Positions 21,128 to 30,954 of a DNA stretch of 64,000 bases are shown one piece after another; within the stretch, counting starts at the first letter, position 1; each line of letters begins with the position of its first letter. The stretch lies in contig CAJZIX010000001.1 in the NCBI GenBank assembly GCA_916049765.1, positions 1-64,000 on the forward strand, in the 5' to 3' direction. The notes below the pieces were generated by a model, which was not told where the DNA came from, searched no databases, and saw only the letters and a program-made list of their open reading frames with translations. A program made the position numbers and the translations under genes. The DNA is from an uncultured bacterium (GTDB taxonomy: Bacteria; Patescibacteriota; Gracilibacteria; Absconditabacterales; Absconditicoccaceae).

Positions 21128-22525
21128 TTAGTAACATAAAATAGAAAAAGCACTACTCTCCTCTCTTTTAAACAAGTCACTTTTTTTCTGGAGCCACCAA
21201 TCCGATTGCCTTGTAAGGAACTTAACATCCGAAGGCTTTTTAAGTAACATCTTTACTGCTTCTTCAAGGAAAATGGTATTCTGACTTCCTTTAAAAAGAA
21301 GTATCCATTTTTCATCAGATTTCTTGAGAAATTCAAGGACAAACTTTCCGACTTCAGAAGCCGAATGACAAAGCTGAAACTGCGATGAGGGGAATCAGAT
21401 TTTTCCTAATTCATCAGCAAGAAAGTGATGCATTGAAGTTCAGAGCAGAACCACAAAATCCGCACTTTGCTGGATATAGGCCGCGAGTAAACGATGCTCT
21501 TTTTCAGTCAAATCACCAAGCTCTCTCATATCTCCAAGCACGAGTAGCACTTTTCTTTGCTCTGGAAGGGACTTATTGAGCATCAAAGTCGTATCAATCA
21601 GCTTCCTCATACTCAGCGGCGAAGCATTATAGCTAGAATCCACAAGGATACTCTCTTCTTTTCCCTTAAAAAGCGAACATCTCCCCGCTTGTAACTGAAA
21701 AATCAAAGGTTCAGCAAGGAAACTCTGCATATCAAGCTCTTCCCCCTTAATCTTAAGGACTAAAATCTGAGCCATTACCAAAGCAACACTCAAATATCCG
21801 TAGTTGGGTTTACCGAGGAGGTTAGTTTTTAGAGAATAGGACTGCGATTTGAGATGAAGCTTGAGATTGGTAAGCGCCAAATGCTCGTTTTGCATTCAGA
21901 TTTCTATTTTTTCATCAGAGAAATGCAGATCAGACCTGCTTTCATAGCCTAAAGTCTGATAACTGAAACCATCAATCTCTAAAGCCCCCATGACCTCTTG
22001 AGCATAGGCATCATCAGCATTGAGGAAAGCAATTTCTCTAGTAGATTTGACCATTTTCACTTCTTCTCTGGCAATTTCCGCAGGATTCCCAAACTGCTCA
22101 GAATGCACGGCATCAATTGCCGTAAACACTCAGAAATGAGGCTTATTGATCGTCAAAAGAAACTCCATCTCCTTTGGCCTATCAATCCCGTATTCTAGCA
22201 CAATGATATCATAGTTCTTCTTTGAGAAAAAAGCCTTTTTGAGTGCAAGAAGTGCTGTTTTCAGAAAAGTAAAAATCTGAGGTTCTCGGCTTTCCACCTG
22301 CAAAATAGAGAGCGACATTCAGAGTTCTCCATTAAAGTTTTTGGGAGAGGTATAGATTCTCTGCTCTGGAAGCGCTTTTTGCAAAGTCTGATGAATAATC
22401 ATACGGCAAGAGGTTTTCCCTACACTTCCATTGATTCCAATAGTAAAAATCTGATATTTTTGCAGGTAATGCCTCGCACATCGCCCAAGAAAGCGGTAAT
22501 ATTGAAAAAGAAGTTTTGTTTTCAT
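21128..22525 (-). CDS. murF: MurF-like Mur ligase (UDP-MurNAc-tripeptide--D-Ala-D-Ala ligase)
   Basis: Adds D-Ala-D-Ala to the peptidoglycan precursor. 465 aa after reading five TGA codons as Gly. P-loop GINGSVGKTS (about residues 30-39), central FLNADD, and the MurF-type VLGDMRELG in the C-terminal domain. The N-terminal substrate domain is short: the P-loop begins around residue 30 rather than after 100, so the UDP-binding domain usual for MurF is largely missing. It could instead be a MurF/Mur-ligase-like enzyme on a related substrate. Last gene of a minus-strand run starting with the VanW-like gene. Confidence 0.78.
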
Positions 22526-22591
22526 AAAAAAAGTGGTGGAGTAAAAATTTACCTTAAAGATAGGATTTTTTCCTAGAAAAACAAGCTTTTC

Positions 22592-23287
22592 TTAGCTACT
22601 TTGCAACTTCCAAGCGAGCAAATCCTCTTTCATCTCAGGAGAAATCCTCCTACTTTCCCTCGCTTTTTGAATCGTTTTATTCTGCACAAAAGGACTTAAA
22701 GTCTGACTTTGAATCAGAGGAAGCATTGCATTTGGCTGCTTGGCAAGGGCGGTCGCAAAATACCATGCCTGCATCATCTGCACATAATATTCCCCACTCT
22801 GCACCGAAGCAACGAGATTGAGCATTTCAGGCTTAAATTCTTCATTTAGAAAATTAGAAAGAAGCAGTCCGATAGCATATCTGAGAGTATAGGAATCTGA
22901 GGAATTAAGCCAGATTTTAATCTTTTGATATACAAGAGCTGGAAACTTTTTGAAGATCTTTGGAGAAAAAGTATCACAAACCATTCGGTTATCAATATAA
23001 GGGAGAAAAGCCTCCGTCAACTCCATCGCAAAAGTAAAATCCTTGACCTGCTCAATCAAAAAGCCATGAAGCAAATTTTCTTCCAGATAGTAATGCGGAA
23101 ATGCCTTCAAAAATTCATCAGCTTTATCTTGCTTAAAAAGCTGCTTGGCAAAGCTCCTCAAAAAGGGGATTTTTGTGCCAAGAATCTGTTCTAGACGAAG
23201 CGTAGGAATCAGCTTAGCCACGAATTTTTGATTTTTTTGATCTTGAAGAGCCAAGAGCTCAGTTCTAATCTTTTCTATCTCTGACAT
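22592..23287 (-). CDS. AlkD-like DNA alkylation repair protein
   Basis: 231 aa of helical HEAT-like repeats. Family patterns include FLEEN-like YYLEENLLHGFLIE, AFLPYIDNRMVCDTF, YYVQMMQAWYFATAL and the C-terminal NKTIQKARESRRIS. AlkD enzymes remove alkylated purines by DNA backbone capture. No TGA codon, though the protein has few glycines. It sits in an operon-like run between the permease and murF genes. Confidence 0.88.
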   Translation of the reverse strand: MSEIEKIRTELLALQDQKNQKFVAKLIPTLRLEQILGTKIPFLRSFAKQLFKQDKADEFLKAFPHYYLEENLLHGFLIEQVKDFTFAMELTEAFLPYIDNRMVCDTFSPKIFKKFPALVYQKIKIWLNSSDSYTLRYAIGLLLSNFLNEEFKPEMLNLVASVQSGEYYVQMMQAWYFATALAKQPNAMLPLIQSQTLSPFVQNKTIQKARESRRISPEMKEDLLAWKLQSS

Positions 23288-23316
23288 TAGGAGAAAAAAG
23301 AGCTAAAATCAGACTT

Positions 23317-24513
23317 TTAATCTTCTTTTTCATCAATCCAGAGGCTAACAATTACCGCTAATGGCACAGAAAGCACAATTCCCCAAAAACCCATCACCGT
23401 TGCACCAAGAAGCGCTGAAAGCAAGACCAAAACTGAATTTACACCCAATTGCTTCTCCATGAGTAAAGGAAGGATGACATTATTTTGAACCCATTGTAGC
23501 AAAAGATAGACTCCACCTACAATTAGCATTCCCCAAATTCCGTGATGAATCCATGCTAAAATCACAATCGGGATCATCGCAAACAGCGGTCCAACATACG
23601 GAATAATATCCAACAGCCCCGTAATCAAAGCGAGAGGAAACATATTTGGCAAGGCGAATCCTAGCCACTTCATCACCCAAAAAGCAAGGTAAATTGCCAA
23701 GAAAATAAAGAGCGAAAGATAAACCCTCGCCTTAAGCCAAAGCGAAAGCTTACGATAGACATCATCAATTTTAGATTTCACCTCAGATCTACGATGCTTC
23801 GCAAAGGGCTTCGCGAGCAGAGAAACGAGATAATCCTTTTCAATAGAGAAAAAAATCGCCATCGTAAAGACTATCGCAAGATTCGCAAGAATCCCAAAAA
23901 ATCCACCAATCACCGAGAAAATACTTGAAGAAAACTGCTTGAGATAGCTTGTTGAAGATTCTAAAATCGCGTTGAGAACCGACAAAACCGAAGACTGAAA
24001 ATCAGCATTTGACCAATTAAAATCCTCCCAATGCGTCACGAGATAATCTTTAGCAAGATCAGGAAGAAAAGAAAGCTGATAGATCGCATCAGGTCGGGCA
24101 TTGCTCACCACAAAATCTTTAATCCCTACGACCTCCTTGGATACCCAAGACACCAAAAGCGAAATCTGAGAAACCAAGAAAGGAACTACAAAGAAAACTC
24201 CAGAAAAGACAAAAAGCATAAGCACAAAATAGCTCATTCCGATCGCAACTCACCTGCTCTTAAGCTTCCTCTGGAAAGCAAGAATCATCCCTTCAGCAGA
24301 AATCGCGATAATCAACGCTGAAATAATCAGATATACCACTTCTAGCGACTGATAAAACCGATAGCCCAAACACACAAAAAGCGCTCCAATCAGCCAAAAT
24401 CTGACGATCATTTTGGTAGAAAACCGACTAGGACTTGAAAGTGGCTTTCTATTGCGATAAGCTTGAGGATTTGGAGATGTGGGACTTTTTTTGAGAGGAG
24501 AATTTTGCATCAT
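23317..24513 (-). CDS. AI-2E/PerM family membrane transporter
   Basis: 398 aa, about seven to eight membrane helices. Typical family features: a long extracytoplasmic stretch after the first hydrophobic pair, DIIPYVGPLFAMIP and WVQNNVILPLLMEKQLGVNSV, then GFWGIVLSVPLAVI. One TGA at 24250 joins the N-terminal part (Pro/Ser-rich head plus two helices) to the rest. Members export signals or drive Na+/H+ exchange; the substrate cannot be told. Its start overlaps the end of rnpA by 65 bases, in another frame. Confidence 0.88.
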
Positions 24514-25000
24514 GGTGGAGGAAAGAACTAAAAACTTGGGTTCGCTGCTGGCTAAGCATCGTTTCTACTTCCTCCCACTTTTTGGCTTCAAGGAGAGAAA
24601 GCAAGGGCGCTAATTTCATTTTATGTAAAGTCACAAAAGCTTTATAGTAAGGAGCTTTTCCTTTTTGAGCAAGAAAAGTTTCTGAGGCACGGATCAGCAT
24701 TCTTTTGATTTTATGCCTGACAACAGCTCTTTTGGAAACCAGCAAAGGAACATGGAAAGAAAGCTGATGAAAAGGACGGTTGGGATACTGTTCCACGAAA
24801 AAAATCGTAAAAAGTCAGCGAGCAAATACCTGCCTTTTCTTGGTGAGAAACCTCACTTCTTTCCCTTGTAATCTCTGCTGCTTTTTGAACAAATCGCTCT
24901 TGTAAAGTAAAACACAAGGAGTATAAAAAAGCTGACTCAAAAATCAAGTAGGGTTTACCTTATACAACGAGAGATACAAAAAAACGAAATATTGAAACAT
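24449..25000 (-). CDS. rnpA: Ribonuclease P protein component, possibly with an N-terminal extension
   Basis: Protein subunit of RNase P, which matures tRNA 5' ends. The core is recognisable: RFLTKKRQVFARG, FHVPLLVSKRAVVRHKIKRMLIRA (the RNR-like basic helix). From the ATG at 25000 it is 183 aa, longer than the usual 110-140. That ATG overlaps the TAA of the upstream gene (TAATG), which argues for coupled translation. A TTG at 24892 would give a 147-aa protein of more usual size. TGA at two positions reads as Gly, one in the core (FARG). No rpmH lies beside it, unlike most bacteria. Confidence 0.8.
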
Positions 25001-26043
25001 TAACGACTCTCGGAATTAATACTCAAATATTTTGAAAAGAAAAATTCTGATTTCAAACTTTTGATTACTTTTTTACCAGATACAAGTGATTTTTGATACA
25101 CTTCCCTAAAAAGTTTTACTTGTAAAGAGCCAAGATAAACCTTCTGAATCTCAACTCGCTTATTTTGAACTGATTTTTTATCTGTTACTAAAACAAGATA
25201 AGTCTTATCTCCTTGTTGAAAGGTTTTTATAACCACATCACTCGCTGAAGCATTTTTGATAATCAATTGTTTACTCGTTTCATAGACTGAAGCATCATCT
25301 CCCTGTACTTTTTCCCCATAATAAGCACTATACCAGTCATTATGCCCCCATCTTTTGGGAATTTCTAACAAGGGATTTGTTAATGACGCTCTAAAAAGCT
25401 GAGAAGCAGCCCCACATACCCCTCAATAAAACTTCAAGTCTAGACCAGCATTTCCCTGACAATAACCTCTTAATCCAAAAAGATGACGATTAAAACTAAA
25501 ATCAGAGCCAGCCTTAATAAGCTTTCCATCTAAAGTTTCAAAAGCAAGGAGATAATTATGTTTTGTACAAGGTTTTAACTGAGAAATATCTTTTTCTGAA
25601 ATATAAAAGGCTAAATTTGGCACTACTAAGGAAGCAAAAAACGAAAGAGGAAATCAGATTTTTTCTCCTTTTTGATGAGCAAGAACAAGCTGTTGCCTTC
25701 TTTTTTCTGTAAGAGGATAGAGATTATCCGCCTTACTCAAGGCAATTTCTGCTGGTCTGTAAAGAATGGTTTCAGTTTGACTATCATAACCTTTAGAAAA
25801 AGAAAGAATCCTTGTTCAAACAATATCTGCACGATCTTTAAGTGAGAAGTTCGGCAAGCGTCAATTCAAAACACAAACGGGATCTAAGAAAATTTTATCT
25901 TCAACCCTCTGATAATCTGAACAGTCAGAAACTGAAAAATTGATAATAGGAAAGGGGGTTGGAGAAAAAAATGGGAACCTAAATCCTGCATTAAAAACAA
26001 AAAAGAAGAGAAAAAGAACAAGAAATAAAACTTTTGGCATCAT
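25000..26043 (-). CDS. VanW family protein, exported
   Basis: 347 aa. N-terminal signal/anchor (VLFLVLFLFFFVFNAGF). The C-terminal half has the VanW signature: DFSFNRHLFGLRGY, a short GVCGAASQLFRASL with the first Gly from TGA at 25423, RWGHNDWYSAYYG and GDDASVY. TGA at 25816 and 25861 are also Gly. VanW-domain proteins are envelope proteins of unclear function, first seen beside vancomycin-resistance genes. First gene of the run to murF, so a wall-related role is reasonable inference. Confidence 0.85.
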
Positions 26044-26144
26044 TATACACAGAACAAAATAATCTCTTCACTATACATATTTATTTTTCAAAAGCGAGAG
26101 AAAAGAAAAAAACTGCATTTGCAGTCATCCTTGTTATTTAGCCT

Positions 26145-26217
26145 TGGGCGGGGTGGGATTCGAACCCACGACCTTATCCTTAAGAGGGATCTGCTCTACC
26201 AACTAAGCTACACGCCC
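26145..26217 (-). tRNA. tRNA-Lys (anticodon CUU)
   Basis: 73 nt, T-arm GTGGG-TTCGAAT-CCCAC, D-arm with GTTGGT, anticodon loop CTCTTAA giving CUU, discriminator A. No encoded CCA. Two pairs are imperfect: position 6-67 in the acceptor and 27-43 in the anticodon stem. A 16-bp-spaced promoter precedes it. Confidence 0.85.
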
Positions 26218-26240
26218 CCATCCAATAAACAACGGCAACT

Positions 26241-26268
26241 AATATACAGAAATATAATCAAAATGCAA
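26241..26268 (-). promoter_or_regulatory. Promoter for tRNA-Lys
   Basis: Minus strand TTGCAT, 16-bp spacer, TATATT, about 23 bases before the mature 5' end. Confidence 0.55.
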
Positions 26269-26379
26269 GGAAAAGTTTTCTTTCCAAATAAAAACCCTCA
26301 GCACATAAAAAAGAACAAACAAAAAAAGAGGATATCTCAATAAATAAGCTAAATATAAATATCCTCTATTACGATCTAA

Positions 26380-28347
26380 TTACTCTACTTTTACACCCCC
26401 AAGTTTTGTTTGTTTTGAACTTTGCATAATCTGATTTTTTTCCTTTTGCTGAGATTGCACAGGTATTGTTTGTGTTTGCATATTAGGATTAGGACCAACT
26501 CTGAAAGGAAAATCTTCCGGAATATAATATCCTTTAATTTTGGATAAACACTTCTGAACATTACTCTGCCAGTTGATAGGACTAGAAGCATAAATTTTCC
26601 CATCTGTATTTCCATATCTTGATAATTGTTTTATCGTATGATAGTTTCCAAGATACTTATTATTGAGTGTCAACGCAATTAGTCTTGCACCATTATAAGG
26701 ATTATTATAGGCAATACGATCTCCTCTATCATTATTTCCAACATTTCCAATATTATTATCAGTTGCGAGGAATTTTCCGAGTGTTGATTCTGCAAATCAG
26801 ATACAAATTACCATATCTCTATCAATATTAGTTCCAGCAACAACTTGATCCCAAAAATCCACATTTCTATAACTACCTACTGCATAAGAATTAAGAAAAA
26901 TCTGAGCTCTCTGATCTACAGAATCTCCCTTAATAATTGAGACATTAGAAATATCAATCGGTCTTACATATTGATCATTAAAATATTTTAAACGATATTC
27001 TTCAGGAAGAACCTTATCCTTATCTTGAACAACACTCAAATCAAGTACAGTAAGCGGATCAATAGCTACACCATCTTTAAAGAGAGAAAAAGTCAGATTT
27101 TCCCCCTTGGAAACGAATCCAGCTCCTGTAGTCCCTGGTTCCCCTCCACTTTGAGCAATTACTTGCCCTCTTCTTACAAAATCCCCCTGCTGTACATAGA
27201 TTTTACTTAGATAAGCATAACTAGAAACATAGCCATCAGAATGGAGAATCATCATCCAGTTGATACTTCATGCCCCACTAGCTACATAATAAACAATACC
27301 ATCTCTCATAGCATAAACAGGAGTTCCTTGTTCTACAGCTAACTTAAGAGAAAGATTTTTAAATCCATATTCCTTTTCAAATGCTGGATCTTTAAAAATA
27401 GTCAAAATCTGAGTAATTGGATAAGTCGGCCAAGCTGCTGGAGAAGTTTCATTCTCAGAACTATCAATATGATTTGCTAATTCTTTAATTTTAGCTGGAA
27501 GATCATTTGTCGTAAGATATTTCTTAGCAACAATATCAGCTACCAAACCATTGATCGCATCATGAAGATTTGACTCTTCAATACTCACTCCATTTGCTGA
27601 TGAAGTTCAGAGTTTCTTCTCATTATAAAGCTGCATAAAACTGATCAAATAAGCCTTTTTCTGCTCTAATTTCTCAATCTCAGACTTATAAAAATCCAAT
27701 GACTTTTGAGATTGAGTTTTAAGTTTTACTAATTTATCAATAGTTATAGACTTTTGTTGCTCCTGAATGGTTGCTTTCTTCATAAGAGAATTAATTTGAT
27801 TAAGAAGAATTCTTAGAGTATCATCTCCTGCAAGAAGCTGAGGCATTGCATCAGACTTAACAAAGAGTTTAAGTGCATCCACAGAATCGCCATTTTCATT
27901 ATAAATTTCTCTTTCCATTTTGTAAACCAAAAGCAAAAGCTGATTCAAATACTTTCTTCAGATTTCAAGATGTTGCTTAGTTTCCTCAAGTTCCTTAATC
28001 GACTCCTGAAGTTTAAGTTTATAGGCATAAAGTGATTTTAGCGTTCTCGTAATTTTAACTGTAGAAGTATCAATATCTTGAATAACCCTAACCATTTCTG
28101 ATCTAACCTCTTTATATTGAGTTTCAAATTCTCCCTTATTTTTTTCTTTAGAAGCCTTATCCATAGATACAAGCTGCTTTCTAAAATCAAAAAGGCTTAA
28201 TCTTAAATTGGCAACTTGATCTACAGCAGTTCTAAAAACCGTATCCTGATTGAGTTCAGAGTGATTGGTTCAAGTTTCCTGTGCAAAAATAGGTTGTAAT
28301 AGCATTCCACCACACAAAAGGAAAGAAAAAACTAATTTTTTATTCAT
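26380..28347 (-). CDS. EnvC-like coiled-coil/LytM protein with a lysozyme-like C-terminal domain
   Basis: 655 aa, exported (signal KKLVFSFLLCGGMLLQPIFA). Residues ~30-240 are coiled coil (KLQESIKELEETKQ, EIEKLEQKKAYL). A LytM/M23-like domain follows (GTPVYAMRDGIVYYV, SYAYLSKIYVQQGDFVRRGQVI), but the zinc ligands are mostly gone: ENLTFSLF stands where HLHFEL is expected, so it is probably not a peptidase. EnvC uses such a dead domain to switch on cell-wall amidases. The last ~180 residues hold GFAESTLGKFL and YNNPYNGARLIA, resembling a lytic transglycosylase or glucosaminidase core with Glu as candidate catalytic residue. Several TGA codons read as Gly. Confidence 0.8.
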
Positions 28348-28403
28348 CTGCAAAACACTAAACTAAAATCACATACAAGTATAGCTAAAAAATAAGAAAA
28401 AGA

Positions 28404-28433
28404 AAAAATCTGATTTTTCTTCCATCAGATTCC
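28404..28433 (-). terminator. Terminator after the lipoprotein gene
   Basis: Arms AATCTGA / TCAGATT around an 11-base loop, T-run on the minus strand. Both arms are copies of the recurring motif. Confidence 0.65.
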
Positions 28434-28545
28434 TCTTACTTTTTCTCTGAATAGATTATTTTTATATTGACAATTAAAACATTATGTTAACTCTTAAACA
28501 GAACAACTTAAACTTTCTTTATTCATTAAATAATTCTGATTTTTT

Positions 28546-29025
28546 CTATTTATTTGGAGAATATTTAATTTCTTCTTTATCTAAATGTTTATTTTCTAAA
28601 AATTTTTTATATGCTTCTTTGAAAGAGATAAATTTTTCAGAAGTACGATCTTCAAGTAATTCTCCAGAAGAAGTAGAACCAATTCAAACTGTCCAAACTT
28701 GATCTTGCATATCATGTATCATTTCAGCAATAATTGCATCTAATGTTCATGAATATTGTTTATTAAATCATCGCCCTCTTTCATCTATTTCACCTTTATA
28801 ATTTCAGTTTCAAAGCTTTCTTACCTCAATATCAAATTCTTTTTCTTCACTTCCTACATAAACAATAGACATCCTTCCTGATTGGGTACCTCTCTCAAAA
28901 CACATAGCAGAAGGATCGGCACCACAACTAGATAAAGCAGCAGCCAAAGAAAGAGCTAACGTTGAATTTTTCAACGTTTTTTTAACATTATTCATTGAGT
29001 TTTTTAGTGATTCTGAGAGATTCAT
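28546..29025 (-). CDS. Putative lipoprotein, unknown
   Basis: 159 aa. N-terminal STLALSLAAALSSC ends in a lipobox-like Cys (~residue 34), so it is likely lipid-anchored by the LspA pathway (lspA is at 55.4 kb). The mature part is hydrophilic; five TGA codons after VRKL read as Gly (VRKLGNGNYKGEID). A 72-aa plus-strand ORF over the same DNA is a shadow. No known domain recognised. Confidence 0.68.
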
Positions 29026-29095
29026 AATAAGAAATAATAGAAGATAAAATCTGATTTATGTTTTTCTATAATTTCAAATAGTAAACAAACATAGA

Positions 29096-29851
29096 TTATG
29101 CAACTGCTTTTACAGGAGAATTTGGAATCTTAGATGATGAAGCCGAAGAGGTAGAAGATTTTGACTGAGCAGACTGTGATGCAGAGATTTGAGCTTTAAG
29201 AGATTGATTTTCTCCCTGTAATTGCTGATTTTGAGCTTGTAAAGTAGCAAGAGATGATTGTAATTGACCTATTTGAGCAGTAAGGGATGTTAGCTGAGAT
29301 TGAAGTTGTGTAACTTGAGAAGGATTCGTCACATTAGAAACAGAATTTTTAGAACTTGTTGAAGTAGTATTCAAGGAAGAGGTAGAATTAGATTTTTTCC
29401 GCCATGCCCAATTAGATACCCAATTTTTTCCAGTTGGTTTCTTATACTGTAACTTTTCAAAAGAAAAATCCGAAACTGGTTTCGTTGTATCAAAAAGTCT
29501 CCCAATACTATTCCCAATATTCTTGAAAAAGTTTCCAGTAACATCGCGAACATTAAGTATTCCATTTCTTGCTGGTTCTATTACTGTTCTTACAGCTCAT
29601 TCAACCAATGTTCCAGCACCAAGAACTACTCCAGCAGGTACTTGATAAAGTTTATTATACCACTTCCCGGTATTCCATGATGAAGAAAACACGTCCCAAA
29701 GCTTATCACTAGTATCTTTTACAACCATTCCCATATCAGTCAAGACATTGGCTCCTGTTTTCAAGGTATCAAGAGCTCCTACTCCAATAGTTCCTAGGCC
29801 TCTAGGAACAATTCCAAGCGTATTTCAAACAGCATTTACAATTTTTCCCAT
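29096..29851 (-). CDS. Unknown protein with a Gln-rich coiled-coil tail
   Basis: 251 aa. The N-terminal half is Gly/Val-rich and moderately hydrophobic (GTIGVGALDTLKTG, GVVLGAGTLVEG). The C-terminal ~90 residues are low complexity Ser/Thr/Gln, with heptad-like LQSQLTSLTAQIGQLQSSL predicting a coiled coil. Two TGA codons read as Gly. A perfect consensus promoter precedes the ATG. No family recognised. Confidence 0.65.
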
Positions 29852-29892
29852 TACTACTATCTCAAAAACTAAATTTTCCTTACATTTTATGT

Positions 29893-29920
29893 ATTATAAG
29901 GAATAATTTTTATTTGTCAA
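29893..29920 (-). promoter_or_regulatory. Perfect consensus promoter for the coiled-coil protein
   Basis: Minus strand exact TTGACA, 16-bp spacer, exact TATAAT, about 42 bases before the ATG. Confidence 0.85.
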
Positions 29921-29939
29921 TAAATGGATATGAAAAATA

Positions 29940-30275
29940 TTATTCTGGCAATTCCATATTTTTCAAATAATCATCTCAAAACTGCTGAAAAACATCTGCT
30001 AGGAAATTGTCATAATCTGGAATCATTGTTTCAATTTTTTCTAAAGCTTCTGCTTCCTTTCCAGCATCAAAAAGTTTCATTACTTCATCTCTCTGCTCAT
30101 TAGAAAGTGCTTCAAAAACTTTCGTCATAATTGTATCCATCAAAAGTGGCTCCAATTCAGCTTTTAACTGATCAAAATCATCTTCTTCTGGGATAAATCC
30201 AGCTTTCATAAGAAGATCATTAAGAAAATCTTCTTCATATAATTCATCATTTTGAGGAGCATAATTTACAACCAT
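29940..30275 (-). CDS. Small acidic helical protein, unknown (DUF5663-like)
   Basis: 111 aa, strongly acidic and helical: YEEDFLNDLLMKAGFIPEED, EALSNEQRDEVMKLF, EALEKIETMIPDY. The layout (two short helices, then LSxEQ, then a Pro-containing tail) resembles small proteins called DUF5663 in candidate-phylum genomes, but I am not certain. One TGA at 29976 gives the tail QFGDDYLKNMELPE. Start at 30275 (MVVNYAP): the upstream ATG at 30323 lies inside the promoter. Confidence 0.6.
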
Positions 30276-30305
30276 TTGTAAATAAATAATAAATAAAACA
30301 CTAAA

Positions 30306-30333
30306 ATTATATTCCTTTTCCAAAAAAAATCAA
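30306..30333 (-). promoter_or_regulatory. Promoter for the acidic helical protein
   Basis: Minus strand TTGATT, 16-bp spacer, TATAAT, about 30 bases before the chosen ATG. Confidence 0.7.
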
Positions 30334-30365
30334 ATTTTACTTCTTTATTTATACAAAAAAAACAA

Positions 30366-30393
30366 TTGACTTTTTTTGGAAAAAAATTATCAT
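30366..30393 (+). promoter_or_regulatory. Promoter for the two-TM protein
   Basis: TTGACT, 16-bp spacer, TATCAT, ending 20 bases before the ATG at 30414. Divergent from the previous promoter. Confidence 0.6.
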
Positions 30394-30413
30394 CTCAAAA
30401 AAAATTAAAAAAT

Positions 30414-30941
30414 ATGGAAAAATTTAAAAAAATTGTGACTTGCTTTCTTTGTTTAAGCTTTATTATTACGGCAGCTTTCTTTTTTGCCGTACTTATCGTA
30501 AGCTTTAATAGACATCATGACGGGGTATTGAATACCCCACGATTTAAAAATCTAGTTTCTTATCAAGAGGCAGGAGGAACAACCTTGGATTATTACCTTG
30601 GATATACTCTCATGGATGGGTACGATACCCAGACCGAGCCTGATGAAGAGGGGATATGTTCCCCTACTTCTAGTGAGATTTTAGACGGACTTTATAGCCT
30701 TTTTGTAGCGATAGGAATTATTGTCCTTTCGCTCATAACTTGGACAAAAGTCACAAAAACAAATCTAAAAGATAACCTGATTGGATACTTCCTAAGTATA
30801 ATACTTATACTTATTAGTATTCAGTTTATTAGTTATTTTGCCCGAGAAGGAATTAATTTTTTCTGACAAAATAACAAAAAACTATCAAATAAAGGAGAGA
30901 AGTATACTTCTCTCCTTTATTTTATTATTCAAAAAAATTAA
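30414..30941 (+). CDS. Membrane protein with three helices, unknown; UGA near its end
   Basis: 175 aa under table 25. An N-terminal helix (CFLCLSFIITAAFFFAVLIV) and two near the end (LYSLFVAIGIIVLSLITW, NLIGYFLSIILILISIQF) flank a soluble loop with YTLMDGYDTQTEPDEEG. At 30864 a TGA occurs after GINFF. Read as Gly it adds a 25-residue tail that runs straight through a transcription terminator hairpin to TAA at 30939. If UGA could stop, the protein would end neatly before the hairpin. No family recognised. Confidence 0.6.
30889..30925. terminator. Terminator between the membrane protein and pcrA
   Basis: Perfect palindrome AAAGGAGAGAAGTA / TACTTCTCTCCTTT (14-bp arms) followed by a T-rich run. 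It overlaps the extended 3' end of the upstream gene. Confidence 0.8.
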
Positions 30942-30954
30942 ATTCATTCTTTAT

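Noticed and set aside
24893..25000. YidD-like segment before rnpA
   Set aside because: The hydrophobic stretch lacks the YidD Cys/Pro pattern, so it is treated as an rnpA extension or untranslated.
26119..26343. 74-aa plus-strand ORF over tRNA-Lys
   Set aside because: It is the antisense of a clear tRNA.
28484..28702. 72-aa plus-strand ORF
   Set aside because: Overlaps the lipoprotein gene in antisense; it lacks promoter and family features.
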